NCBI GenBank assembly: GCA_964442185.1
Contig: CAYTWT010000257.1
Span: forward strand, 1 to 64,000
DNA: 64,000 nt
From: CADEEV01 sp964442185
GTDB taxonomy: Bacteria; Acidobacteriota; Vicinamibacteria; Fen-336
Direction of reading: 5' to 3'
Shown: one piece after another, positions 8,738 to 17,815 of the stretch
Numbering within the stretch: the first letter of the stretch is position 1
Layout of the letters: every line of letters begins with the position of its first letter
Notes under the pieces: model-generated
Database searches by the model: none
Seen by the model: only the letters and a program-made list of their open reading frames with translations
Told to the model about the DNA's origin: nothing
Made by a program: the position numbers and the translations under genes

Positions 8738-10123
8738 ATGACTAGGGTAGCTGTTTTCGGTCGAGCGCTCCTGAAGCGGCGCTTCTCGACCTGGGGCGGA
8801 AAGGGCCTTGCTTACGAGATCATGACGCCCGAGGTTCTGCGGGGCACGGCTTCGACGCTCAAGGCCTTCGACGCCGCTCTCGTGGAAGCCGGGCCCGCAG
8901 CGCGCCGCCTCGTCGTCGCGTTGCGCCGAGCCCTGCCGGGGAAGCCCGTGGGCAGCTTCTCGCTTCGGCCCGCAGCCGAGGCGTTGCGCCGGTCGGCGGA
9001 GCTCGGGCTCGACTTCCACGTGGCGATGCCGCAGACGCCCAGGGAGGTGCTCTCGCGCCTCGAAGCGTCGCCGATTCGGCGTGTCGCCCGCCACAAGAAG
9101 ACCCGCGCCGCCGCCACCGCGACCAAACGCTTGGCGATCCTGACCGACATCGTCAAGACCGCCAACTCGATCCTCGAGCCGAAGAAGGTCATCGAATTGA
9201 TCATGGCCCGCATCCAGGAACTCATCCCGTCGGACGCCTGGTCGATGCTGATGGTCGACGAGGAGCGCAGCGAGTTGACCTTCGAGCTGGCACTCGGGGA
9301 AAAGGCCAAGGACGTTTCCGGCTTTCGGGTGAAGATCGGGGAGGGCATCGCGGGCTGGGTCGCGGAGACTGGTAAGCCCACGATCGTGAACGACGTCGCG
9401 AAGGACCCGCGTTTCTCGGGGAAGTTCGACGCCGAAACGCAGTTCCACACACGCTCGATCCTGTGCGCGCCGCTCATCTCGCGCGGCCGCACCATTGGCG
9501 TCGTGGAGATCATCAACCGCGAGGGCGGGCGCTTTACGCGCTCCGACCTCGAGATGCTCCTGACGTTGGTCGACCCCTGCGCGATCGCCATCGAGAACGC
9601 GATCCTGTTCCAGAAGGCCGAGCAGCTCACCATAACCGACGACCTGACCAAGCTCTTCAACTCGCGCTACCTGAACCTGTACATCGGCCGCGAGATCAAG
9701 CGCTGCAAGCGCCATGGCGTGCCGCTCTCGGTGATCTTCCTCGATCTCGACGGCTTCAAGGGTGTCAACGACCAATACGGCCACCTGGCGGGCTCGCGGA
9801 CGCTCTCCGAGGTCGGGCAGGTCCTGCTCGTTGCCGTGCGCGAGTCCGACGTGCTGGCGCGCTACGGCGGGGACGAGTTCGTGGTGGTCCTGCCCGAGAC
9901 GCCGCCCGCGGGCGCCTTGGTGATCGCCGAGCGGATAAGGAAGGCGATCGAAGGAAACACCTTTCTCGCGACACAGGGCCTGAAGGCCCGGATCTCCGCG
10001 TCTTTTGGCGTCTCGAGTTACCCCGAGCACGCGCTGACACCCGAGGGGCTGATCCAGAAGGCCGACCAAGCCATGTACCGCGTCAAGGAGCGGAACAAGA
10101 ACGGAATCGAGTTGGCGGTCTAG
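8738..10123 (+). CDS. GAF-GGDEF diguanylate cyclase with pseudo-receiver-like N-terminus
   Basis: Makes cyclic di-GMP from two GTP. The 461-residue protein has a roughly 120-residue N-terminal region, a GAF domain (about 140-290), and a GGDEF domain with an intact catalytic motif GGDEF at residues 377-381. An RESD inhibitory I-site (368-371), exactly five residues upstream, predicts product feedback. The N-terminal region has the alternating pattern of a response-regulator receiver (DAALVEAG, then VGSF, then FHVAMPQTP) but no clear phospho-acceptor aspartate context, so it may be a pseudo-receiver. It starts with ATG 1 nt after the FecR-domain gene and lies 44 nt before mreB. Confidence 0.9.
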   Translation: MTRVAVFGRALLKRRFSTWGGKGLAYEIMTPEVLRGTASTLKAFDAALVEAGPAARRLVVALRRALPGKPVGSFSLRPAAEALRRSAELGLDFHVAMPQTPREVLSRLEASPIRRVARHKKTRAAATATKRLAILTDIVKTANSILEPKKVIELIMARIQELIPSDAWSMLMVDEERSELTFELALGEKAKDVSGFRVKIGEGIAGWVAETGKPTIVNDVAKDPRFSGKFDAETQFHTRSILCAPLISRGRTIGVVEIINREGGRFTRSDLEMLLTLVDPCAIAIENAILFQKAEQLTITDDLTKLFNSRYLNLYIGREIKRCKRHGVPLSVIFLDLDGFKGVNDQYGHLAGSRTLSEVGQVLLVAVRESDVLARYGGDEFVVVLPETPPAGALVIAERIRKAIEGNTFLATQGLKARISASFGVSSYPEHALTPEGLIQKADQAMYRVKERNKNGIELAV

Positions 10124-10167
10124 GGCCGCCACGAACTTCACCAACTTCGAGGAGCTAACCAAGACTC

Positions 10168-11199
10168 GTGAACCTGCGTTCCCTCTTCAACCTGAGCTTT
10201 CTCTCGAGCGACCTCGCGATTGACCTGGGCACCGCCAATACGCTCGTCTACGCAAAGGGAAAGGGCATCGTGGTGGCCGAGCCCTCGATGGTCGCGGTAA
10301 ACACCGTGACCGGCAAGGTGGAGGCCGTCGGCAAGGACGCGAAGGAGATGCTGGGGCGCACGCCCGGCAAGATCGTGGCGATCCGGCCGATGAAGGACGG
10401 CGTGATCGCCGACTTCGAGATCACCGAGAAGATGCTCTCCCACTTCATCCGCAAGGCCCACAACCGCAACACCTTGGTGCGGCCGCGCATCATCATCGGC
10501 ATCCCCTCCGAGATAACGCAGGTCGAGAAGCGCGCCGTCAAGGACTCGGCGCTCAAGGCCAAGGCCTCCGAGGTGTACCTGGTGGACCAGGCGATGGCAG
10601 CGGCGATCGGCGCCGGGCTGCCGATCACCGAGCCCTCCGGCAACATGGTGGTCGACATCGGCGGCGGCACCACCGATATCGCCGTCATCTCGCTCGCCGG
10701 CATCGTGTACTCGAAATCGGTGCGCGTCGCCGGCAACGAGATGGACGAGGCGGTGATCCAGTACATCAAGAAGAAGTACAACCTGCTGATCGGCGAGCGC
10801 TCGGCCGAACAGGTCAAGCTCGAGATCGGCAGCGCCTACCCGCTCGACGAACCGATCACCATGGAGATCAAGGGGCGCCACCTGATCGAGGGCATCCCCA
10901 AGACCCTGACCGTGACCGACGCCGAGATCCGCGAGGCGTTGGCCGAGCCGATCAGCATCATCGTGAACGCGGTGCGCGTCGCCCTGGAGCGCACGCCGCC
11001 CGAGCTCTCCGCCGACATCGTCGACCGCGGCATCGTGCTCACCGGGGGTGGAAGTCTGCTCCGGAACCTCGACAAGCTGCTGCGTGAGGAAACCGGCCTG
11101 CCCGTCTCGGTGGCCGAGGACCCGCTCTCCTGCGTCGTGCTGGGCACCGGCAAGATGCTCTCGGACTTCGACCTGCTCCGGAAGATCAGTCTGGACTAG
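10168..11199 (+). CDS. mreB: Rod-shape protein MreB (bacterial actin)
   Basis: Actin-like ATPase that forms membrane-bound filaments guiding the elongation machinery. The 343-residue protein has the actin-fold phosphate loops DLGTANTLVY near the N-terminus and DIGGGTTDIAVIS in the middle, the adenosine motif LTGGGSLLRNLDKLL, and the MreB-typical IGIPSEITQVEKRAV. It starts with GTG at 10168; GAGGAG lies upstream, slightly far. It is the first gene of the mreB-mreC-mreD-mrdA-rodA set, which together build the lateral cell wall. Confidence 0.98.
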   Translation: MNLRSLFNLSFLSSDLAIDLGTANTLVYAKGKGIVVAEPSMVAVNTVTGKVEAVGKDAKEMLGRTPGKIVAIRPMKDGVIADFEITEKMLSHFIRKAHNRNTLVRPRIIIGIPSEITQVEKRAVKDSALKAKASEVYLVDQAMAAAIGAGLPITEPSGNMVVDIGGGTTDIAVISLAGIVYSKSVRVAGNEMDEAVIQYIKKKYNLLIGERSAEQVKLEIGSAYPLDEPITMEIKGRHLIEGIPKTLTVTDAEIREALAEPISIIVNAVRVALERTPPELSADIVDRGIVLTGGGSLLRNLDKLLREETGLPVSVAEDPLSCVVLGTGKMLSDFDLLRKISLD

Positions 11200-11202
11200 C
11201 CC

Positions 11203-12066
11203 ATGGCCAAGGTCGTCGAAAGGCGCAAGGCTCGGCTGCTGTTGGCGGCGCTCGTCGTCTCGCACCTCGTCGTGATCAGCCACCAGGTGGACGCGGGCGG
11301 CGGCGCCTCGCTCCTGGAGCGCGTGCTGTTCGAGATCCTCTCGCCGGTCCAGACGGCGGTGGCGCGGCTGGTTGCGGGTGTCTCGTCCGCCTGGTCCAAC
11401 TACGTGGCGCTGCACGGCGTGCGTGAGCAGAGCAGCGCCATGGAAGCGAGGCTGCACGCGCTGGAGCTCGAGCTGGAACAGACCCGCCAGCTGGCCCTCG
11501 AGTCCGAGCGGCTGCGCGAGCTGCTGGCGCTGAAGCAGGCGGTCCCGCTGCACACGGTGGCGGCTGAAGTCGTGGCCCGTGAGGGCCTGCCCTGGTTTCG
11601 CAGCGTGACGCTCGACAAGGGCACGCGTGCGGGTGTCGCCCTCGACGCGCCCGTGATCAGCGCCTCGGGTGTCGTCGGGCGCGTCGTATCCGTGGGTCCG
11701 CGGGCAGCGCGGGTACAACTCTTGCTCGACCGCGATGCGGGTGTCGGTGTCGTCATCGAGCGCAGCCGCGCCACTGGGGTTGCCAGCGGCCAGGTGGGGC
11801 TCGAGGAAACGGGCCATCCCGAACTGCTGATGAAGTACGTGTCGGTCCTCGCCGATGTCACCCCGGGTGACCGCGTCCTGACGTCGGGACTCGACCGCAT
11901 CTACCCAAAGGGTCTGGTCGTGGGTCGCGTCCGCTCGGTGGGCGCCTCCTCGGGACTCTTCAAGGAAGTGCTGGTGACGCCTACGGCCCGCTTCGAAGAG
12001 CTCGAACAGGTGCTCGTGGTGACGACTGCGGGCGAGGCACTGACGTTCACGGAGTCGGTCCGTTGA
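11203..12066 (+). CDS. mreC: Rod-shape-determining protein MreC
   Basis: Bitopic inner-membrane protein whose periplasmic domain activates PBP2 in the elongasome. The 287-residue protein has a basic start, a membrane helix around residues 10-28, a coiled coil (about 70-110, rich in E/L/R) and the paired beta-barrel MreC domain (conserved GLPWFRSVTLDKG, VVGRVVSVGP and LLDRDAGVGV). It begins 3 nt after mreB; its stop overlaps the mreD start (TTGA). Confidence 0.96.
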   Translation: MAKVVERRKARLLLAALVVSHLVVISHQVDAGGGASLLERVLFEILSPVQTAVARLVAGVSSAWSNYVALHGVREQSSAMEARLHALELELEQTRQLALESERLRELLALKQAVPLHTVAAEVVAREGLPWFRSVTLDKGTRAGVALDAPVISASGVVGRVVSVGPRAARVQLLLDRDAGVGVVIERSRATGVASGQVGLEETGHPELLMKYVSVLADVTPGDRVLTSGLDRIYPKGLVVGRVRSVGASSGLFKEVLVTPTARFEELEQVLVVTTAGEALTFTESVR

Positions 12067-12548
12067 GGTGGCTCACGACCGGCCTAGCGCTCGGCCTCGC
12101 CTTCGTGATCCAGTCGGGCCTCACGCTGGTGCTGCCAGGGCCCGGCCGGCTCCTCGATCCGTTTCTGGTCGTGGTCGTCTACTGCGGCCTGACGGGCGGC
12201 GAGACGCACGGCATGCTCGCCGGCGCCGCGGCCGGCTGGGTCCAGGACACGCAGTTCGGCGGCGCGGTGACCGGGCTCTCGGCGCTCACCAAGCTGCTCG
12301 TCGGCTTCGCGGTCGGCATGGCGGCGACGCGCTTTCTGGTGAGCGCGACCTCGGCGCGCCTCCTGGTCCTGTTCGCCGCGACACTCGTGGACGCGCTGGT
12401 CTTCGAGCGGCTCGCGCTGGTCTTCGAGATCGCCGCTTCCGAGATGTCGCTGGGCGTCCTATTCGCTCGGGCCATCGCGAACGCTGTTCTTGGTGTGCTT
12501 GCCTTTCAGGCCCTGGAACTCCGGACGCGGCGCGCGGCGCGTTCGTGA
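12063..12548 (+). CDS. mreD: Rod-shape-determining protein MreD
   Basis: Small integral membrane member of the elongasome, 161 residues with about five predicted hydrophobic helices and the MreD-typical DPFLVVVVYCGL region. It starts with TTG at 12063, overlapping the mreC stop, and ends overlapping the GTG of mrdA (GTGA). The sequence is variable in this family; position between mreC and mrdA supports the call as much as sequence does. Confidence 0.9.
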   Translation: MRWLTTGLALGLAFVIQSGLTLVLPGPGRLLDPFLVVVVYCGLTGGETHGMLAGAAAGWVQDTQFGGAVTGLSALTKLLVGFAVGMAATRFLVSATSARLLVLFAATLVDALVFERLALVFEIAASEMSLGVLFARAIANAVLGVLAFQALELRTRRAARS

Positions 12549-14356
12549 GGATCTACGAGGACCTGCGCGTCGTCCAGGCGCGCCTGGCGCTGCTGCAAAG
12601 CGCCATCGCCCTGGTGCTGACGCTGCTCGCCGGCTTCTTCTGGCACCTCCAGGTCGTGCGCGGCAAGTACTTCAAGGCTCTCGCCGAGAACAACCGCAAC
12701 CGCAGCGTGCCGATCGCGGCCCCCCGGGGCCCGCTGCTCGATCGCAAGGGCCGCATCCTGGTCGAGAACCGTGCCTCCTTCAACGTGGTGGTGGCGCCGG
12801 AGCATCTCGAAGATGCGGACCTCACGATCGCGCGGCTGGCGAGCGTGCTGCGCCTGGGCGAAGCGCAGATCCGCGAGCGCCTGGCTAGTCGCGAGGACCC
12901 CTACCGCCCCGTGGTCGTCAAGGAAGACGCGCTGGCCGAAGATGTCGCCGCCCTCGAGGCGCGACGCCTGGAATTGCCCGACGTGAGGGTCGATGTCGTA
13001 CCGCTGCGCTCGTATCCACTCGCGGCGGCGGCGGCCCATTCTCTGGGGCGCGTGGGCGAGGTGACCGACCGCCAGCTGCGGCTCGAGGAGTTCGCCGGGC
13101 TCGGGCCGGGTGCCCTCGTCGGGCAGGCGGGCCTCGAGCTGCGCTACAACCGCAACTTGATGGGCCGCGACGGGGAGCGGCGCCTGGTGGTGAACAGCCG
13201 TGGACGCGAAGTGGCCGAGATACGGCGCGAACTGCCGGTGTCCGGTCCAAGCCTCACGCTCACCATCGACGCGGACCTGCAGATCGCCACCGAGCGGGCC
13301 TTCCGCGGACGCGCGGGCAGCGCCGTGGCTCTCGACCCGGAGACCGGCGAGATCCTCGCGATGACCTCGACGCCGGCCTACGACCCGAACCAGTTCTCAT
13401 CTGGGATCGAACCCGCCGTCTGGACCCAGCTCACGAGCGATCCCAACACGCCGCTCATGAACCGGGTCATCCAGGGTCAGTATGCGCCCGGGAGCACCTT
13501 CAAGATCGTCATGGCGGCCGCGGCCCTCGAGGAGAGGATCATCAGCCCCCAGACGACCTTTTACTGCCCCGGCTACCTCTCGATCTATGGCAACGTGTTC
13601 CGGTGCAACAAGCCGGCCGGCCACGGTGTCATCGCGCTTCACGACGCCCTCGCGCAGTCGTGCAACGTCTTCTTCTATCAGGTGGGCGTGCGGCTCGAGA
13701 TCCACCGGATCGCCAAGTGGGCGCGGCTGTTCGGGCTCGGCGCACTCGCCGGGATCGATCTACCCTACGAGGCGCCGGGGCTCGTACCAAGCCCGGAGTG
13801 GAAGCTCCGGACGCAGCGCGTGCCCTGGTACGCGGGCGAGACGGTGTCGGTCGCGATCGGGCAGGGACAGGTGAGCGTGACACCGCTGCAAATGGCGCGT
13901 GTGGCGGGCGTGATCGCGAGCGGCGGGCGCCTGATCCAGCCGCACCTGGTGAAAGCCATCGGCGGGCAAGCGATCTCGTACCCGTCGCCACAGCCGATCG
14001 GGCTCAGTCCCGAGACGATCGAAGCGATCCGCCGCGGGATGCGGGCCGTGGTCGAGGAGCACGGCTCGGGCCAGCACGCCCAACTCCCGGACATCCAGAT
14101 CGCCGGCAAGACGGGCTCCGCACAGGTCGTCGGCAGGGCACGCCTCGCGCAGCAGCCTTCGTCCGAGGCGCTGCAGCCGCACGGCTGGTTCATCGCCTTC
14201 GCTCCCGCAGAACAACCGCGCATCGCGCTCGCGGTGCTGTTGGAGCACGGCGGCAGTGGCGGTGGCGCGGCGGCGCCCGTGGCACGCGAGATCCTCGAGC
14301 AGTTCTTCTTCGGCGCGGGCGGCGCGCCGAGCCGGGTCGCCTCGAGGGCCGACTAG
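12545..14356 (+). CDS. mrdA: Penicillin-binding protein 2, elongation transpeptidase
   Basis: Cross-links peptidoglycan during cell elongation, working with RodA. The 603-residue protein has one N-terminal membrane helix (about residues 16-36) and the PBP dimer domain (NRSVPIAAPRGPLLDRKG onward). The transpeptidase domain has all three catalytic motifs: Ser317 in GSTFK, SCN at 372-374 and KTG at 522-524. The same open frame extends far upstream through mreD, but homology and the GTGA overlap with mreD place the start at GTG 12545. The stop is 4 nt before rodA. Confidence 0.97.
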   Translation: MRIYEDLRVVQARLALLQSAIALVLTLLAGFFWHLQVVRGKYFKALAENNRNRSVPIAAPRGPLLDRKGRILVENRASFNVVVAPEHLEDADLTIARLASVLRLGEAQIRERLASREDPYRPVVVKEDALAEDVAALEARRLELPDVRVDVVPLRSYPLAAAAAHSLGRVGEVTDRQLRLEEFAGLGPGALVGQAGLELRYNRNLMGRDGERRLVVNSRGREVAEIRRELPVSGPSLTLTIDADLQIATERAFRGRAGSAVALDPETGEILAMTSTPAYDPNQFSSGIEPAVWTQLTSDPNTPLMNRVIQGQYAPGSTFKIVMAAAALEERIISPQTTFYCPGYLSIYGNVFRCNKPAGHGVIALHDALAQSCNVFFYQVGVRLEIHRIAKWARLFGLGALAGIDLPYEAPGLVPSPEWKLRTQRVPWYAGETVSVAIGQGQVSVTPLQMARVAGVIASGGRLIQPHLVKAIGGQAISYPSPQPIGLSPETIEAIRRGMRAVVEEHGSGQHAQLPDIQIAGKTGSAQVVGRARLAQQPSSEALQPHGWFIAFAPAEQPRIALAVLLEHGGSGGGAAAPVAREILEQFFFGAGGAPSRVASRAD

Positions 14357-14360
14357 TTCG

Positions 14361-15455
14361 ATGGCGATCGATCGCCGCCTGCTCCTCAATATCGACTGGG
14401 TGCTGCTCTCGGCCGCGCTCCTGCTCTCGGCCATCGGCATCGCCACGATCCACAGCGCGACCTTCGGGGCAGCCACCGCGGGGCTCTACCTTAAGCAGGC
14501 CTACCTCGTGGCTGGCAGCCTCGGCGTGCTGGTGCTCTCTCTGACCCTCGACTATCGGCGGGTGGCGGACCGGGCCTTTGTTCTCTACGTCGGGGCGGCC
14601 GCCATCCTCACCTGGATCCTGTTCTTCGGTCCGCGCGTCGCGGGCACGCAGCGCTGGTTCTTCCTGGGCGGAATCCAGGTGCAGCCCGCGGAGCTCACCA
14701 AGGTCGTCGCGGCCATTCTCATGGCGAAGATCTTCTCGGAGTCCCGCAAGGACAGCCTCGGCCTCGGCGATATCCTCGGTCCCGGCGCGGCCGTCGGATT
14801 CCTCGCGCTGCTGATCGCCGCCGAGCCCGACCTCGGCACCGCCTTCTGCCTCGTCCCGATGTTCCTCGCCGTCGCGCTGCTCGCGGGCTTGCGCTTGCGA
14901 GCGCTGCTGGCGCTGTTCCTCGCCCTGGTCGTCTTCGGCGGCCTCGGCTGGCGCTATGCCCTGCGCGACTATCAGAAGACCCGCATCTACACCTTTCTCG
15001 ACCCCTCCCTCGATCCCAGGGGCGCTGGCTATCAGAAAATCCAGTCCCAGATCGCCGTGGGCTCCGGCGGCTTCTTCGGCAAGGGTTTCAGGCAGGGCAG
15101 CCAGAGCCAACTTGGGTATCTGCCGGCGCGACACACCGACTTCATCTTCTCCGTGCTCGCCGAAGAGCGCGGCTTCCTCGGGGTGGCCGCCGTCCTGGGA
15201 CTCTACCTGCTGGTGCTGTTTCGCGCCCTCGAGGCGGCGCGCCTCGCCCGCGACCGGCTAGGGGCGTTCCTGGTGACCGGCATCGCGTCGACCCTCGCGT
15301 TCCAGGTTGTGTACAATGTCGCCATGGTCGCCGGCCTCGTCCCCGTGAAGGGCTTGCCGTTGCCTCTCATGAGCTACGGTGGGGCCTCGGTGCTGTCGAC
15401 GATGATCGGCCTCGGGTTCATCCTCAACGTCCGCATGCGCCGCTTTGCCAATTGA
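14361..15455 (+). CDS. rodA: Peptidoglycan glycosyltransferase RodA
   Basis: SEDS-family polymerase that extends glycan strands from lipid II, paired with PBP2. The 364-residue protein has about ten membrane helices and the SEDS signatures GAQRWF-like AGTQRWFFLGG, the AEPDLGTAF motif and the C-terminal PLMSYGGASVLSTM. ATG at 14361 is 4 nt after mrdA; a longer in-frame reading through the end of mrdA is ignored. The 209 nt after rodA, up to rng, are GC-rich and hold no supported gene. Confidence 0.97.
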   Translation: MAIDRRLLLNIDWVLLSAALLLSAIGIATIHSATFGAATAGLYLKQAYLVAGSLGVLVLSLTLDYRRVADRAFVLYVGAAAILTWILFFGPRVAGTQRWFFLGGIQVQPAELTKVVAAILMAKIFSESRKDSLGLGDILGPGAAVGFLALLIAAEPDLGTAFCLVPMFLAVALLAGLRLRALLALFLALVVFGGLGWRYALRDYQKTRIYTFLDPSLDPRGAGYQKIQSQIAVGSGGFFGKGFRQGSQSQLGYLPARHTDFIFSVLAEERGFLGVAAVLGLYLLVLFRALEAARLARDRLGAFLVTGIASTLAFQVVYNVAMVAGLVPVKGLPLPLMSYGGASVLSTMIGLGFILNVRMRRFAN

Positions 15456-15664
15456 TCGTCTTTCTCATTCCGGCTTCATTTCCAGCGTGATCGCGGCGCC
15501 TTCTGCCGCACGGGGCGCGGCCGCACCGCGCCGGACCGAGCTTCTCCTGGACCGCGGGCGTCCCGAGGCGTTGTTTTGCGCCCCGTGGAGGCCTTCGCGC
15601 GCCGCGCCGAACCGCCGCGCGCCGCGACCTGCCGCGGCCGGAGGGCTCATGGAAGGGACCTTCC

Positions 15665-17155
15665 ATGACCAGAGAGATCGTCGTGAACACCCGGCCGCAC
15701 GAGACCCGCGTGGCCTTGCTCGAGGACGGGCTGCTCTCCGAAGTCTTCATCGAACGGGAGTCGCAGCGTAGCGTCGTTGGAAACCTCTACTCCGGGCGGG
15801 TGACCCGCGTACTGCCGGGCATGCAGTCGTCCTTCGTGAACATCGGCCTCGAACGCGACGCCTTCCTGTACGTCACGGACGTTGTCGAGGGCCTCGACGA
15901 GAACCTGCTCTCGCCCGAGGAGCAGGCGCAGCCCGGTAGCCACAGGAACGCCCGCATCGAGGAAAAGCTGCAGCCGGGACAGGACGTCTTGGTCCAGGTG
16001 CTGAAGGAGCCGCTGGGCCAGAAAGGCGCACGCATCACTTCGCACGCTTCGCTGCCAGGGCGCTACGTGGTGTTCATGCCCACAGTCGAGCACGTGGGCG
16101 TTTCGCGCAAGATCAGCGACGACGAGGAACGCCGACGCCTCAAGACGATCCTGAAGGAGATCCGCGCGGAGCGCGGCGGCGGCGGCTTCATCGCGCGCAC
16201 CGCGGGCCTCGGGCGCAGCCGCGAGGATTTCGAGCGCGACGCCCGCTATCTCACGAAGATCTGGGACGAGGTGCGGGCGCGGGCGGCGCGCGAGCAACCG
16301 CCAGTGTTGCTGCACCGCGAGCCGTCGCTCGTCGAGCGCCTGCTGCGCGATATCCTGAACGAGGACATCGCGAAGATCAGCCTCGACAGCGAGCGCGAGT
16401 TCCAGAAGACCCTCGACCTCGTCACCCAGCTCCAGCCGGAGCTCGCGCCAAGGGTGCGGCTCCACAACAGCAAGGAAAGCCTGTTCGAGGAGCATGGCGT
16501 CGCGGCCGAGTTGGAACGCGCCCTCACCCCGCGCGTCGCGCTCGCCTCGGGCGGCTACATCGTGATCAACCCGACCGAGGCGCTGGTGGCAATCGACGTG
16601 AACACCGGCAGCTTCGTTGGCAAGAAGAAGCTCGAGGACACCATCCTCCAGACCAACCTGGAAGCCGCCAAGGAACTGGTGCGGCAGATCCGCCTGCGCG
16701 ACCTGGGCGGCATCATCGTCGTGGACTTCATCGACATGGAGGAGCGCCGCAGCCGCAAGCAGATCATGGGCGTTCTCGAGCAGGAGCTGAAGCGGGACCG
16801 GGCCCCTTCGAAGCTCCTGCAGGTGAGCGAGTTCGGGCTCGTGGTGATTACCCGCAAGCGCGTCAAGCAGTCGCTCGACCGCACCCTGTGCCAGCCGTGC
16901 CCCTACTGCACCGGCAGTGGCATGGTAAAGAACGTCTCGACCGTGTGCGCCGAGATCTACGACGAGATCCAGAAGCTCGCCCCAGATCTGCGCGGCGTGC
17001 CGTTCCTGCTGCGTGTCAACCCGGAAGTGGCGCGCGCCCTCGCCAAGGAGGAAGCATCGGTGCTTCGCGATCTTACCGGCCTCGTGGGCACCGAGATCCG
17101 CGTCCAGGGCGATCCGCTGCTCCACCAGGAGCAGTTCGACGTGGTGGGCCTCTAA
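15665..17155 (+). CDS. rng: Ribonuclease G (RNase E/G family)
   Basis: Endoribonuclease that trims the 16S 5' end and degrades mRNA. The 496-residue protein has an N-terminal S1 domain interrupted as in RNase E/G (from about residue 38, GNLYSGRVTRVLPGMQSSFVN), the catalytic DNase-I-like part with VAIDVNTGSF and VVDFIDME, and the zinc-link LCQPCPYCTGSG. It lacks the long C-terminal degradosome scaffold of RNase E. The ATG has GGAAGGG just before it. It often neighbours rod-shape genes, as in E. coli (mreBCD-rng). Confidence 0.96.
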   Translation: MTREIVVNTRPHETRVALLEDGLLSEVFIERESQRSVVGNLYSGRVTRVLPGMQSSFVNIGLERDAFLYVTDVVEGLDENLLSPEEQAQPGSHRNARIEEKLQPGQDVLVQVLKEPLGQKGARITSHASLPGRYVVFMPTVEHVGVSRKISDDEERRRLKTILKEIRAERGGGGFIARTAGLGRSREDFERDARYLTKIWDEVRARAAREQPPVLLHREPSLVERLLRDILNEDIAKISLDSEREFQKTLDLVTQLQPELAPRVRLHNSKESLFEEHGVAAELERALTPRVALASGGYIVINPTEALVAIDVNTGSFVGKKKLEDTILQTNLEAAKELVRQIRLRDLGGIIVVDFIDMEERRSRKQIMGVLEQELKRDRAPSKLLQVSEFGLVVITRKRVKQSLDRTLCQPCPYCTGSGMVKNVSTVCAEIYDEIQKLAPDLRGVPFLLRVNPEVARALAKEEASVLRDLTGLVGTEIRVQGDPLLHQEQFDVVGL

Positions 17156-17164
17156 CAAAACGCC

Positions 17165-17815
17165 GTGAAAGACGCGGGCGTCGAGGAATACGCCGCCGCC
17201 ATCGAGGCCCACCTCCGGGCGCGGCGGGGTGCCAACCACATCCTCTCGCCGCGCGACTTCGCCCTCGCCCGCTCGTGGTACGAAGCGGGCATCTCGCTCG
17301 CCTCGGTCCTGGTCGGCATCGACCGCGCCTTCGACGAGGGTGCACACGTCGCGTCTCTCGCCTTTTGTCGCCCTCGCGTCGAAGCGCTCGCGGCCACCGG
17401 CCGCGGACCCGCCGCGCGGCCTGCGCGGCCCGCGGAGAGCGTGCCGCTCGCAGAGCTTCAGTCGCTGCTGGCGGCGCTCGCAGATCGGCTCGGGGGGCTT
17501 CGGGCCAATCCGGCCGCGGGCTTCGAGCCGTCGCTACGAAAGATCCAGGAGGTCCGCGACCTGCTCGCGGTCGCCTCGCGCCCCAACTGGAATTACCTGC
17601 GCGGGAAGCTGCGCGAGATCGACGACGACGTGTCCGCTGCCGTCTTGCAGGGCGTCTCCGAGACCGAGCGGACGGCCTACCGCGACGAGGCGCGGCGCGC
17701 TGTCGAGCGCCATCGCGGCCGCGTGGACGACCAGGCGCTCGAGGACGCGGTGGGCCGCTTCACGATCCAGCGCGCGCGCGAAGCCTTGGGCTTGCCGCGG
17801 GTGAGCCTCCTGTGA
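17165..17815 (+). CDS. Conserved-looking protein of unknown function after rng
   Basis: A 216-residue soluble, arginine-rich and probably all-helical protein; I recognise no family. The N-terminal 55 residues contain SPRDFALARSWYEAG and SVLVGIDRAFDEG, which look like a compact helical module. A proline/alanine-rich linker follows (about 75-95), then a second helical part with NWNYLRGKLREIDDDV. It starts with GTG 9 nt after rng and is probably in the same transcript, so an RNA- or wall-related role is possible but unproven. Its last 56 nt overlap, tail to tail, the end of the alkyltransferase-like gene on the other strand. Confidence 0.75.
   Translation: MKDAGVEEYAAAIEAHLRARRGANHILSPRDFALARSWYEAGISLASVLVGIDRAFDEGAHVASLAFCRPRVEALAATGRGPAARPARPAESVPLAELQSLLAALADRLGGLRANPAAGFEPSLRKIQEVRDLLAVASRPNWNYLRGKLREIDDDVSAAVLQGVSETERTAYRDEARRAVERHRGRVDDQALEDAVGRFTIQRAREALGLPRVSLL

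Noticed and set aside
12068..12544. Upstream extension of the mrdA frame through mreD
   Set aside because: MreD in another frame explains this stretch. Homology to PBP2 begins at GTG 12545.
15445..15771. 108-codon frame in the rodA-rng gap
   Set aside because: Arginine/alanine/proline-rich, overlaps the true rng start, no domain; likely chance in GC-rich DNA.
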